Source: JAGNNV01 sp039932395
Lineage (GTDB): Bacteria > Acidobacteriota > Vicinamibacteria > Fen-336 > JAGNNV01
Direction: 5' to 3'
Length of the DNA: 11,532 bases
Assembly: GCA_039932395.1 (NCBI GenBank)
Contig: JBDTQB010000128.1
Span: forward strand, 1-11,532
Below are positions 1 to 6,689 of this stretch, in pieces; the stretch's first letter is position 1; every line of letters starts with the position of its first letter. The notes under the pieces were generated by a model. It had not been told where the DNA came from and did not search any database. It saw only the letters and a list, made by a program, of their open reading frames with translations. Position numbers and translations under genes: made by a program.

Positions 1-370
1 AATCAAGAATGGGCAGGTTGTAGCAGAGGGTCTTGCCCGACGCGGTGGGCGTGGTGACCACGAAGCTCTTGCCAGCCTTGGCGAGATCGTAGGCGGCGCG
101 CTGATGGGTGTAGAGCTGATCGAGCCCGCGTCCCCTCAGATAGGCCGCAAGCTTCGGTTCCAGATCATCGGGAAAAGCGGCGAACGAGCCGGACGTCGCG
201 GGGAAGTAGCGCAGAGCCACGACCACCGGATCGGTGGTCAGGCTCTTCTCAATTTCAAGCGCCTTGAGGATGGAGATCATTCCATCCGTACCGTTGCCCT
301 TGGCCAAGGCGGTCGATTCGTCGTCGCCCGAGCCGTCGCCAATCGTGTTCACAGAGATGGATTCTTCCAT
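1..370 (-). CDS. DEAD/DEAH-box helicase, MrfA/YprA-like, N-terminal part (runs off the window)
   Basis: The reverse strand is open from the ATG at 370 to base 1, giving about 123 residues. Seen: a variable N-terminus, then a Q-motif-like GLDQLYTHQ at about residues 84-92, then motif I TPTASGKT followed by LCYNLPIL at the window edge. That combination is typical of SF2 helicases of the MrfA/YprA/Hrq1 type, which usually run to 700-900 residues with a C-terminal DUF1998 region. Only the start is present, so motifs II-VI cannot be checked. The family acts in DNA repair; related helicase plus DUF1998 pairs also occur in DISARM defence. A TAG 18 bp upstream (389-391) closes the frame, leaving ATG 370 or TTG 385 as starts, and neither has a clear Shine-Dalgarno (SD). 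It lies 54 bp downstream of vapC on the same strand and may be cotranscribed with it. The family call is firm; the specific role is inference. Confidence 0.85.
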   Translation of the reverse strand, partial: MEESISVNTIGDGSGDDESTALAKGNGTDGMISILKALEIEKSLTTDPVVVALRYFPATSGSFAAFPDDLEPKLAAYLRGRGLDQLYTHQRAAYDLAKAGKSFVVTTPTASGKTLCYNLPILD

Positions 371-418
371 AGCGACATGATCCAACGCCTATGGGCCGAT
401 TGAGGTCCAGATGAAATG
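348..418. repeat. Imperfect direct repeat, copy A (helicase start region)
   Basis: This stretch matches 1202-1272 at a constant offset of 854 bp. By eye the first 46 bp are about 83% identical and the next 23 bp about 60%. Copy A contains the helicase ATG at 370 and its first codons. In copy B the ATG is ACG, but the following codons are nearly the same (EESISVN against EESIAVS). The vapBC pair lies between the copies. Confidence 0.7.
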
Positions 419-424
419 AACTCG

Positions 425-865
425 CTAGGCCTCTGGATCCGTGAACTCAGTTTGGAGCATGACGAATTCGACTACGCCCTTGAATTTGTGAACCATGGGT
501 CCGTCGACTGTGAGCACGGGAATGCCTTCCTCAAGTGCTAGAGCTACATACGCGGCGTCGTAGAAGGTCGCGTCGTGTTCGAGCGCCAGTTCCAGCGCCT
601 TCTGAGCGGTCTCCGCCGCGCCACGAGTTGGCACACCGATTCGAAGGAAGTCATCAAAGATGCCGGCAACGATGTCCGCGGGTATTCGCTTCCGGAGAAC
701 CGCCGCGCTCCTAAGAGCGTTGCCGATCTCGCTCAGGATGAGATCCGGGGCGATCAGTTCGTCAGCGTCTATCCGAAATCGCTCAAGAAAATGCCGAGCG
801 TGCTGAGAACCGATTTCGTCGAGAAGCCATTTGATCGCGACGCTGGCGTCGACGACCAGGCGCAC
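425..865 (-). CDS. vapC: VapC-type PIN-domain ribonuclease toxin
   Basis: The product is a 146-residue single PIN domain, the usual VapC size. VapC toxins are metal-dependent endoribonucleases that cut tRNA or rRNA when not bound by their antitoxin. The four acidic positions are all present: D6 in VVDASV, E46 in LSEIGNAL, D103 in YDAAYVALA and D121 in LTVDG. The enzyme is therefore probably active. The start is GTG at 865, directly after the TAA of the antitoxin gene (866-868), so translation is likely coupled. The helicase start lies 54 bp downstream on the same strand. The fold and TA role are clear; the RNA target is unknown. Confidence 0.92.
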   Translation of the reverse strand: MRLVVDASVAIKWLLDEIGSQHARHFLERFRIDADELIAPDLILSEIGNALRSAAVLRKRIPADIVAGIFDDFLRIGVPTRGAAETAQKALELALEHDATFYDAAYVALALEEGIPVLTVDGPMVHKFKGVVEFVMLQTEFTDPEA

Positions 866-1105
866 TTAAATGCGGCCCTCGCGGAACTCTGAAATGGCGT
901 GGGAGCTGTCGAAGAGTCCGAACTCCTGGCCAAGCCGCTTGCGGCGCGCATCAATCCGATCCAGGAGATCTTGAGAGAAGCGGGGAGTAGCCGTTTTCTG
1001 ACCCACGAATCGCCGTTCAATGCGCGTACGCACAATGGCCTCGATGTCTCTCTGTTCTTCAGGAGGCAGCTTCTTGATGTTCTCGATCAGTTCGGCAACA
1101 GTCAT
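866..1105 (-). CDS. vapB: VapB-like antitoxin of the first vapBC pair
   Basis: The product has 79 residues. The N-terminal half is helical and charged (AELIENIKKLPPEEQRDI), and the tail GLFDSSHAISEFREGRI has the short acidic/basic form often seen in VapB toxin-binding ends. No DNA-binding fold was recognised with certainty, so the call rests on size, tail and its position directly upstream of vapC. The ATG at 1105 is chosen over longer in-frame starts because it follows AAGGA at suitable spacing and gives a normal antitoxin length. The stop TAA abuts the GTG of vapC with no gap. As in other TA operons it probably represses its own promoter in the 96 bp upstream; no clear operator was seen there. 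Confidence 0.8.
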   Translation of the reverse strand: MTVAELIENIKKLPPEEQRDIEAIVRTRIERRFVGQKTATPRFSQDLLDRIDARRKRLGQEFGLFDSSHAISEFREGRI

Positions 1106-1201
1106 GGCGTTCCTTGCAAATGATACGACGAGCGCGCGGACACGATAGTCTGCCGACCCTTCTCCAAACTTCGAAGCGTTATCGTGCGCCGGACCCAGAT
1201 G

Positions 1202-1272
1202 CTCACAGCGATGGATTCTTCCGTGGCGCCATGACCCAGCGGCTATGGTCAGGTTTGGGTGCAGACGTGATC
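1202..1272. repeat. Imperfect direct repeat, copy B (helicase start relic)
   Basis: This is the partner of 348-418, 854 bp away. On the minus strand it reads like the first codons of the helicase, with the start codon changed to ACG and no helicase sequence beyond. On the plus strand it runs directly into the surviving part of a HigB-like toxin gene, so this point is a recombination scar. Confidence 0.65.
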
Positions 1273-1467
1273 GAGCTTGGTTTGATGGGAGACGTCGCTT
1301 CCGTGGGCGACGGCGTCTCCGAACTTCGTGTGCATGTGGGTGCGGGCCGGCGCGTGTATTTCGTCCGGCGCGATCGCATCCTGATCGTGTTGTTGGCGGG
1401 CGGTTCGAAGCGTACGCAGAAAACAGACATTCGACGGGCCAAAGTCTTGGCCAGCCTGGTGGATTGA
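1255..1467 (+). pseudogene. HigB/RelE-superfamily addiction-module toxin, N-terminal part missing
   Basis: The open frame extends back to ATG 1114, but family-like sequence starts only near 1261-1276. From there it reads LGLMGDVASVGDGVSELRVH, then the core VYFVRRDRILIVLLAGGSK and the tail DIRRAKVLASLVD. These match the 'addiction module killer' group of small RelE-superfamily toxins (TIGR02683 type, about 95-100 residues), which cut mRNA on the ribosome. The first 30 or so residues of that family (the N-terminal strand and helices) are absent and replaced by the direct-repeat sequence. The surviving part includes the usual RxYF strand and GGxK turn. It lies 16 bp upstream of its usual antitoxin partner, in the normal toxin-first order. 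It is probably inactive, unless an upstream start in the fused sequence supplies a working substitute. Confidence 0.75.
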
Positions 1468-1483
1468 TGATGACGAGAAAGAG

Positions 1484-1802
1484 ATGACCATGACCAAACG
1501 CATCAAGGCAGCCGACCTCCCTGAATTCGACGCGGCTCCGTATCTGAACAGCAAAGCCTCGCTCGCGGCCTACCTCACGGATGTTCTGGATGCGAATGAT
1601 CCGGCCCGTCTCGCAGCCGCGCTTGGTGATATCGCTCGTGCCCGCGGAATGAGCGATATCGCCAAAGCATCGGGGCTGACCTGTGAGACGCAGTACAAGG
1701 CCCTTCGCTCGGACCCACAACCCCGTTTCGACACGATCAGCCGTGTGTGACGCCCTAGGCGTACGTCTGGTGGCGCATCCGGTTCACGCTTCCGCCTCCT
1801 AA
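1484..1802 (+). pseudogene. HigA-like addiction-module antitoxin with a C-terminal frameshift
   Basis: The reading runs from ATG 1484 (or ATG 1490, which is better spaced from an AAAGAG) to TGA at 1748-1750, 88 residues. It matches the TIGR02684 'addiction module antidote' form: an N-terminal FDAAPYLNSKASLAAYLTDV, then ALGDIARARGMSDIAKASGL and YKALRSDPQPRFDTISRV, which is the helix-turn-helix. The family normally continues with about 15-20 more residues. That ending is present in another frame, CDALGVRLVAHPVHASAS, closing at TAA 1800-1802. Adding one GT to the (GT)3 at 1743-1748 restores it exactly. The gene therefore lost a dinucleotide repeat unit. The DNA-binding part is largely intact and might still bind, but the damaged toxin upstream suggests a dead module. 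Confidence 0.85.
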
Positions 1803-1807
1803 CGGAA

Positions 1808-2032
1808 TTACCGTTTAGCGCGCGGCGCCGACCAACCCGTCGAGCCGCGCCAGAGACATGCCTCCCGTGCGCGCGCGTCCAACTCGGCGTCACGGGCGAG
1901 CGCCTCCGCGATGCCGCCATCCCGGTCTTGAAGAATAGAAGGAAAGGAGGCGAGCAGATGCGCGGCGAGAGTCGCCCGGTCGCTCTCAGGTAGGTCCAGA
2001 GCCATCTTCTCGACGTCGGCGATGGAGATCAT
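1808..2032 (-). pseudogene. Orphan addiction-module antitoxin (PF09720 type), frameshifted near its end
   Basis: The reading has 74 residues from ATG 2032 to TAA 1808-1810. MISIADVEKMALDLPESDRA, the helix LAAHLLASF and DGGIAEALARDAELDA match the 'putative addiction module component' antitoxins (PF09720, TIGR02574). After DAELDA the reading turns into a Cys/Trp/Arg-rich tail unlike the family. In another frame the expected ending is present, GGMSLARLDGLVGAAR with TAA at 1815-1817. The switch falls in the CGCGCGCG tract near 1870-1877, where one extra CG unit or one lost base explains it. The RelE-type toxin that normally follows is absent; the damaged antitoxin of the neighbouring pair lies tail-to-tail instead. 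It is an orphan relic. The changed tail could still allow folding of the first 55 residues. Confidence 0.75.
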
Positions 2033-2090
2033 GCGGAAACTCTATCGCCCGCTGGACCCGAGACAGGCCTCGGGGTTGTAGTCTTCCCAG

Positions 2091-4157
2091 ATGGTTCCTA
2101 AACCGCGTATCGGAATCGAAACGAACCTGGGCGGACGGCTTCGGAATACACCCCTTCCTTTCTCCCATGGCCTGCTGCCATTGTTCGAAGCAGTCGTGAA
2201 CTCGATCCATGGCATCGAAGAGGCGCACCTCCCCGCGGGGGTGGGCGAGATTCGAATCATCATCGATAGAGAGCCACAAGCTCGGCTCTTCGACGCAAAG
2301 GACGGAGATACGAAGGCCCCGGGCCCAACACCCAAAGGCGAGATCATCTCTTTCACTGTGGTGGACAACGGCATCGGTTTTGACGACGAGAACTTCGAAG
2401 CATTTATGACCCTCGACACGGAACACAAGGCGTCGAAGGGCGGGCGGGGCATTGGTCGCCTGCTGTGGCTGAAAGCGTTTGAACGAGTGGCGATCAAGAG
2501 CTCGTATCTCCGGGAGGAAAAGGTTTTCACACGCGAGTTTGGCTTTAGCGCAAGTGGAATTATCGGAGGAGCGACCGTGCCCGCGGACGGAACTGGACGT
2601 GCGACCACCGTGCAGCTGACTGGCTTTGGGCCGCGTTACCGTGCCCCGACGCGCAAGACAGCCGAAGGGATCGCAAACGCCCTCCTGGAGCATTGCCTGT
2701 GGTACTTCGTGCGTCCCGGGGGATCTCCCGCGATCGTTATCGATGACGATGGAGAGCGGACCGTTTTGGACGACTTGTTTGAGTTACACATGCATCGTGC
2801 CGCGGTGAGCGAACAGGTAAACGTCAAAGGGGAGATCTTCGATCTTCTCCACGTCAAGCTCCGCGCGCACGCCTCCGCATCCCACGCCATCGCCTATTGT
2901 GCCGACAACAGGCTCGTCACAGAAGAGAAGCTCTCTGGCAAGATTCCAGGTCTTCATAGCAAGCTGAAAGATGACGAAGGCGAGTTTGTGTATCAGTGCT
3001 ACATCAGTTCCTCTTTGCTGGATGCTGCCGTTCGGCCAGAGCGCAGCTCGTTCAACATTCCCGAGGAAGACGACGGATTGTTCGAAGCAAGCGTGGTCTC
3101 GTGGAAGGACATCCGCGACACGATCATCGGCAAGGCCACCGAGCATCTCTCGCCGCAACTCGCAGCGGTCAGGGAAAGGGCCGACACCCGAGTCCAGTCG
3201 TTCGTATCGACGAAGGCACCACGGTATCGCCCTATCTTGGACCGACTGTCGAAAGATGAACTGAACATAGATCCCGATATTTCGGACAAGGAACTGGAGC
3301 TCACCCTCCACCGTCACCTTGCCGACTTCGAGCGTGAGCTGATCCATGAAGGTCACGACCTCTTGGCGCCGCGAGGTAACGAATCGGCAGACAACTACCG
3401 AACCCGGGTGCAGGCGTACCTAAGCAAGGCAGAAGACATCAAGCGGTCTGATCTTGCGAACTACGTGGCGCATCGCCGTGTCGTTCTCGACCTTCTCGCC
3501 GCCGCGATAAAGCGAAAGCCCGACGGCCGGTATGAGCGTGAAGATCTGATTCATACCCTCATTATGCCCATGCGAACTACATCAACCGAGGTGCTCCTCG
3601 ACAACTGCAATCTCTGGCTGGTCGACGAGCGCCTCGCCTTCCACGACTATCTCGCGTCGGACAAGACCCTTTCAACCATGCCCATAACGGGTTCCACCTC
3701 GGGCAAGGAACCGGACATCGTCGCGCTCAATGTGTTCGACAATCCCATCCTCGTTTCTGCATCCCCCACGCCGCCGCTGGCCTCGATCGTCGTCATTGAA
3801 CTAAAGCGCCCAATGAGAGACGGAGCCCAGCCTGGCGAAGAGAAGGACCCCATCGAGCAGGCCATCGGGTATCTAGATCGCATTCGACAAGGGAAAGTAA
3901 TGACGGCGCAGGGACGCCCAATTCCAAGCTCCGAAGACATCCCCGGATTCTGCTACATCATCTGCGACATTACGTCCTCGATGGAGGAGCGGTGCCGCAT
4001 GCATGACCTGACGCGCACCAGCGACGGCTTGGGGTACTTCGCGTACAAGAAGAACTTCAAGGCTTACGTGGAGGTCATCTCCTTTGATCGACTTGTTACG
4101 GCCGCCAAAGAGAGGAACAAGGCGTTCTTCGACAAGTTGGGCCTGCCGACCTGCTGA
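2091..4157 (+). CDS. GHKL-family ATPase with C-terminal PD-(D/E)xK-like nuclease domain
   Basis: The product has 688 residues. Seen: the N-box E33-AVVNS with N37, motif DNGIG at 92-96, and the ATP-lid GGRGIGRLL at 117-125. This is a complete GHKL (Hsp90/MutL/MORC-like) ATP-binding set. A middle region follows, with RPERSSFNIP at 315-324 resembling the transducer domain of MutL-like proteins. Near the end are EPDIV (D542), IELKRP (E570, K572) and QAIGY (Q590, Y594), the spacing expected of a PD-(D/E)xK nuclease core. GHKL proteins with fused restriction-type nucleases are known from restriction-modification and defence neighbourhoods. An ATP-controlled clamp that cuts DNA is inferred. The start is the first ATG after an in-frame TAG at 2079-2081 and has no SD, so translation may be weak or leaderless. 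It converges with the helicase gene 43 bp away. Confidence 0.85.
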   Translation: MVPKPRIGIETNLGGRLRNTPLPFSHGLLPLFEAVVNSIHGIEEAHLPAGVGEIRIIIDREPQARLFDAKDGDTKAPGPTPKGEIISFTVVDNGIGFDDENFEAFMTLDTEHKASKGGRGIGRLLWLKAFERVAIKSSYLREEKVFTREFGFSASGIIGGATVPADGTGRATTVQLTGFGPRYRAPTRKTAEGIANALLEHCLWYFVRPGGSPAIVIDDDGERTVLDDLFELHMHRAAVSEQVNVKGEIFDLLHVKLRAHASASHAIAYCADNRLVTEEKLSGKIPGLHSKLKDDEGEFVYQCYISSSLLDAAVRPERSSFNIPEEDDGLFEASVVSWKDIRDTIIGKATEHLSPQLAAVRERADTRVQSFVSTKAPRYRPILDRLSKDELNIDPDISDKELELTLHRHLADFERELIHEGHDLLAPRGNESADNYRTRVQAYLSKAEDIKRSDLANYVAHRRVVLDLLAAAIKRKPDGRYEREDLIHTLIMPMRTTSTEVLLDNCNLWLVDERLAFHDYLASDKTLSTMPITGSTSGKEPDIVALNVFDNPILVSASPTPPLASIVVIELKRPMRDGAQPGEEKDPIEQAIGYLDRIRQGKVMTAQGRPIPSSEDIPGFCYIICDITSSMEERCRMHDLTRTSDGLGYFAYKKNFKAYVEVISFDRLVTAAKERNKAFFDKLGLPTC

Positions 4158-4200
4158 GATTCGCGCCAGCCAGAGCGCTCCACATAGAGGCCGCAGGCAC

Positions 4201-6519
4201 TTAGTGAGTTGCCAAATCCGCCCCACCAAATCCGCCGAGTCGGCCGTGCTGACTTCGTGACTCGTCGCAATGAGCCTGGATCGCCCGAAGGAATCTTGAA
4301 GCCGGGTACCCCTGCCACGGGCTATACGTGAGAGTTAGCGAGTCTCTTGCCCGCGTCATGGCAACGTAAAGGCGTGCTGCCTCTCTCGGAATCTCGTCTT
4401 CCGATACGCCAGCGTATGGGAAAACACCTTCGACGAGTCCCATGATGAAGACCGTTCCAAATTCATGCCCCTTCGCGGACTCGATTGTGCTGATCTTGAC
4501 GCGATCGCTCTCGTAGTACGCGTCAATTCGGAGACTCGTATGCTCAACGCCGAGCAGCGACAACTCTGTCGCGACCGTCTCGCGCATCTTCGCACTTGGC
4601 GCGATGATGCCGATCTGGCCAGGTGTATGGCCCGCGCCGAGGAGGCCCTTCACTGTAGTCGCCACGCCCTTTGCCTCTTCAGCGGGAGTGGTGTACCGGA
4701 CAATCAGCGGTCTCGATCCATGCCGTTTCGCGAAGTCAGGCGCGGATGGCTTGGCGATGTTGTCTTCGTCGACATCAGCGAACTCATACTCGGAAACAAG
4801 GCCGAAGGCGGCCTCCAAGATCTCATGGGTGTTTCGGTAATTCTTGCGCAGCGTCAGGCTTCGACCCGTGACGTCGATCCCAAGGCGACGCAGGGTGAAG
4901 CCCTTCTTGAAAATACTTTGAGCACCATCGCCGGATAGAAATAGGCCGTTCTCTGCCCGCGCGAGCGGCTCACCCGTCGTCGTGGGTAGCTTGCCGAGCA
5001 AAGCCATTTCGAGTTGCGATAGGTCTTGAACCTCGTCACAGAGGACGCACCGCGGACTGTTGAATGGCTGGGTTGGATTGTCCAATGCGTTTAAAGCCTC
5101 CGCGACAAATCCCTCGTGATCCAGCCAAGAGCAAGCAGCGAGTTGTGCCTCGTAGTACCGAATGGCATCAAGGGCGACTAAGCGACCGACGTCGTTCAAC
5201 GCGAGCCCCCGACCTCGCCGGGGGAAAGATGCGGCATCGAGATAGTCGTCCAACTGAGCAGATCGAAGTCGTCCGCGAACATACGAAAATTCGTCTCTCA
5301 CAAATTGTTCCAAGGTACCCGAATCCATGGCGTGCATTGGTGTCTTCGAGAATTGGGGGTGCGCCCGAATCCGGCGCACTACATCCTCCATGAGCCGATC
5401 CAGTCGATCGGGACTGATGAGAGTGAATGCTTTCGACTGCACGTCGCGGACGACCTGTGTCGCAAGTTGATTCATCGTGATCGTGGCGATCAGCGGACGC
5501 TCGACGCCACACAGATCGTCGACAAGATGCTCGAGAAGCCGCCTCATGCTTTCGGTAAGGGTCACTAAGAAGATCGGCTGTTGGTACTTCTTTGCGAGGA
5601 ATCGCGCGCGGTGGACAAGGACAGAAGTCTTTCCGCTGCCAGAGATGCCACGAAGGCGTGCCGGCCCCCGGTACTCCTTCTCGGTAATTGCCTTCTGTTC
5701 CGGATGAAGGAACAACATCCAGTCGGCCATCGAATGCTTTTCGAAATAGTTGCTGAACACGTCCGAGTCGTCGAACGTGACAAAGGATTCGCTGTTCTCG
5801 GGGGCCAGCATCGCAGGCGCGGCCTCGGGCAGTTCGACCACTGCGGCCTTTTCGTCGTGAACGCTCACGCGGCGATGCACTTCGGACCACTCACGGGCAT
5901 GGGCATGAGAGAGCAAATCAAATACGAGGCTTGCCTTTTCCCAGCCGGCGATCTCGTCGAGGCGGGCAAGAATCCCGTCCGCGTCTCGCTCATAGTCATT
6001 AGCAGAAATCCCCGCGATGACTCCCGCGGCCTTCTCATCGAGCCCTAGCCTCGACCACTCGTCCGGTGAGAGCACTCGCAACAAGGGCAAGGCCAGGAGA
6101 TCCTCTGGGGAGTCAAGGTCAATTCGATCGGCCGGGACGTGCCTTTCTTCCACCCTTTCCGTCACTTGAACAAACTCGAGAGTGCCGTCCGTTCTACTTC
6201 TTACCCAGTGGTAGTTGCGGTGCGAGTCCAGCCACCGATCTGAGTCGTCGTGGGAGCCGGCAAACAAAAACGCTCGAGTTTTCGCGGTGCCATCGACAAG
6301 TTGAACGACGAGTCGGTAACCATCCGTCACGTCGTACTTCTCGACGTTAGGAATGCGGCTTTCGCCATGCTTGGTGCGCGGGATCGACTGGATTGCGCCG
6401 CTCATGCCCGCTTCGACCATTGCGGCCCGAACGGCCTGCACTACTTTGCGTTGGCCCTGTCGCTCCAAACCGCGAAGGCAGCCGGTGAACACTTTCGTCA
6501 GGACTACTTGGAATTCCAC
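4201..6519 (-). CDS. UvrD/Rep-type SF1A helicase with N-terminal RelE/ParE-like domain
   Basis: The frame is open from ATG 6573 (790 residues, used for numbering), but GTG 6519 is preferred. It follows GGGGGA at 6 bp and starts MEFQVVLTKVF, a typical beginning for a RelE-fold domain. That domain spans about residues 19-122, with YRLVVQLVDG and FAGSHDDSDRWLDSHRNY. The helicase core has motif I GISGSGKT (309-316), DEVQD (513-517), SGDGAQSIF (547-555), LRKNYRN (575-581), SAKGHEF (699-705) and YVAMTRARD (736-744). All are intact, so 3'-5' ATP-dependent translocation is expected. RelE-like domains fused to UvrD-like helicases recur in bacteria; here the fused domain more likely binds nucleic acid or protein than acts as a free toxin, which is inference. 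It diverges from the coiled-coil gene and converges on the GHKL gene. Confidence 0.9.
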   Translation of the reverse strand: MEFQVVLTKVFTGCLRGLERQGQRKVVQAVRAAMVEAGMSGAIQSIPRTKHGESRIPNVEKYDVTDGYRLVVQLVDGTAKTRAFLFAGSHDDSDRWLDSHRNYHWVRSRTDGTLEFVQVTERVEERHVPADRIDLDSPEDLLALPLLRVLSPDEWSRLGLDEKAAGVIAGISANDYERDADGILARLDEIAGWEKASLVFDLLSHAHAREWSEVHRRVSVHDEKAAVVELPEAAPAMLAPENSESFVTFDDSDVFSNYFEKHSMADWMLFLHPEQKAITEKEYRGPARLRGISGSGKTSVLVHRARFLAKKYQQPIFLVTLTESMRRLLEHLVDDLCGVERPLIATITMNQLATQVVRDVQSKAFTLISPDRLDRLMEDVVRRIRAHPQFSKTPMHAMDSGTLEQFVRDEFSYVRGRLRSAQLDDYLDAASFPRRGRGLALNDVGRLVALDAIRYYEAQLAACSWLDHEGFVAEALNALDNPTQPFNSPRCVLCDEVQDLSQLEMALLGKLPTTTGEPLARAENGLFLSGDGAQSIFKKGFTLRRLGIDVTGRSLTLRKNYRNTHEILEAAFGLVSEYEFADVDEDNIAKPSAPDFAKRHGSRPLIVRYTTPAEEAKGVATTVKGLLGAGHTPGQIGIIAPSAKMRETVATELSLLGVEHTSLRIDAYYESDRVKISTIESAKGHEFGTVFIMGLVEGVFPYAGVSEDEIPREAARLYVAMTRARDSLTLTYSPWQGYPASRFLRAIQAHCDESRSQHGRLGGFGGADLATH

Positions 6520-6689
6520 GCTGTTTCCCCCGTTTGGCGACCGAACAAGACCAGATTTGCGCGAGGCTAGCATCGCCGAGCCGGCTTTCGACCAGAGGAT
6601 GTGACGTCCCCTGATCCCCCGGCCTGCGCGGCGGGCCTGGAGAGTCGGCTGGGTCTCAATCCGTGCTACAACGCTCCCGGGGAGGCCAC
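6520..6689. promoter_or_regulatory. Divergent spacer between helicase and coiled-coil genes, with both SD sites
   Basis: These 170 bp must hold the promoters of both flanking genes. Minus strand: GGGGGA at 6531-6526, 6 bp before GTG 6519. Plus strand: GGGGAGG at 6679-6685, 4 bp before ATG 6690. These two sites decide both starts. No confident -35/-10 pair or operator could be picked out; the middle is very GC-rich. Confidence 0.55.

Noticed and set aside
104..403. Plus-strand open frame of 99 codons ending DGFFHSDMIQRLWAD
   Set aside because: It is antisense to the helicase start, which has clear SF2 motifs. Its similarity to the upstream part of the truncated toxin frame only reflects the direct repeat.
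1106..1720. Long N-terminal extension of the first antitoxin frame (284 codons)
   Set aside because: The extension overlaps the plus-strand TA relics, has low-complexity Arg-rich sequence and no family-like content. ATG 1105 has its own SD.
5168..5890. 240-codon minus-strand frame within the helicase gene
   Set aside because: It is a shifted reading of the helicase, whose own frame carries all SF1A motifs.
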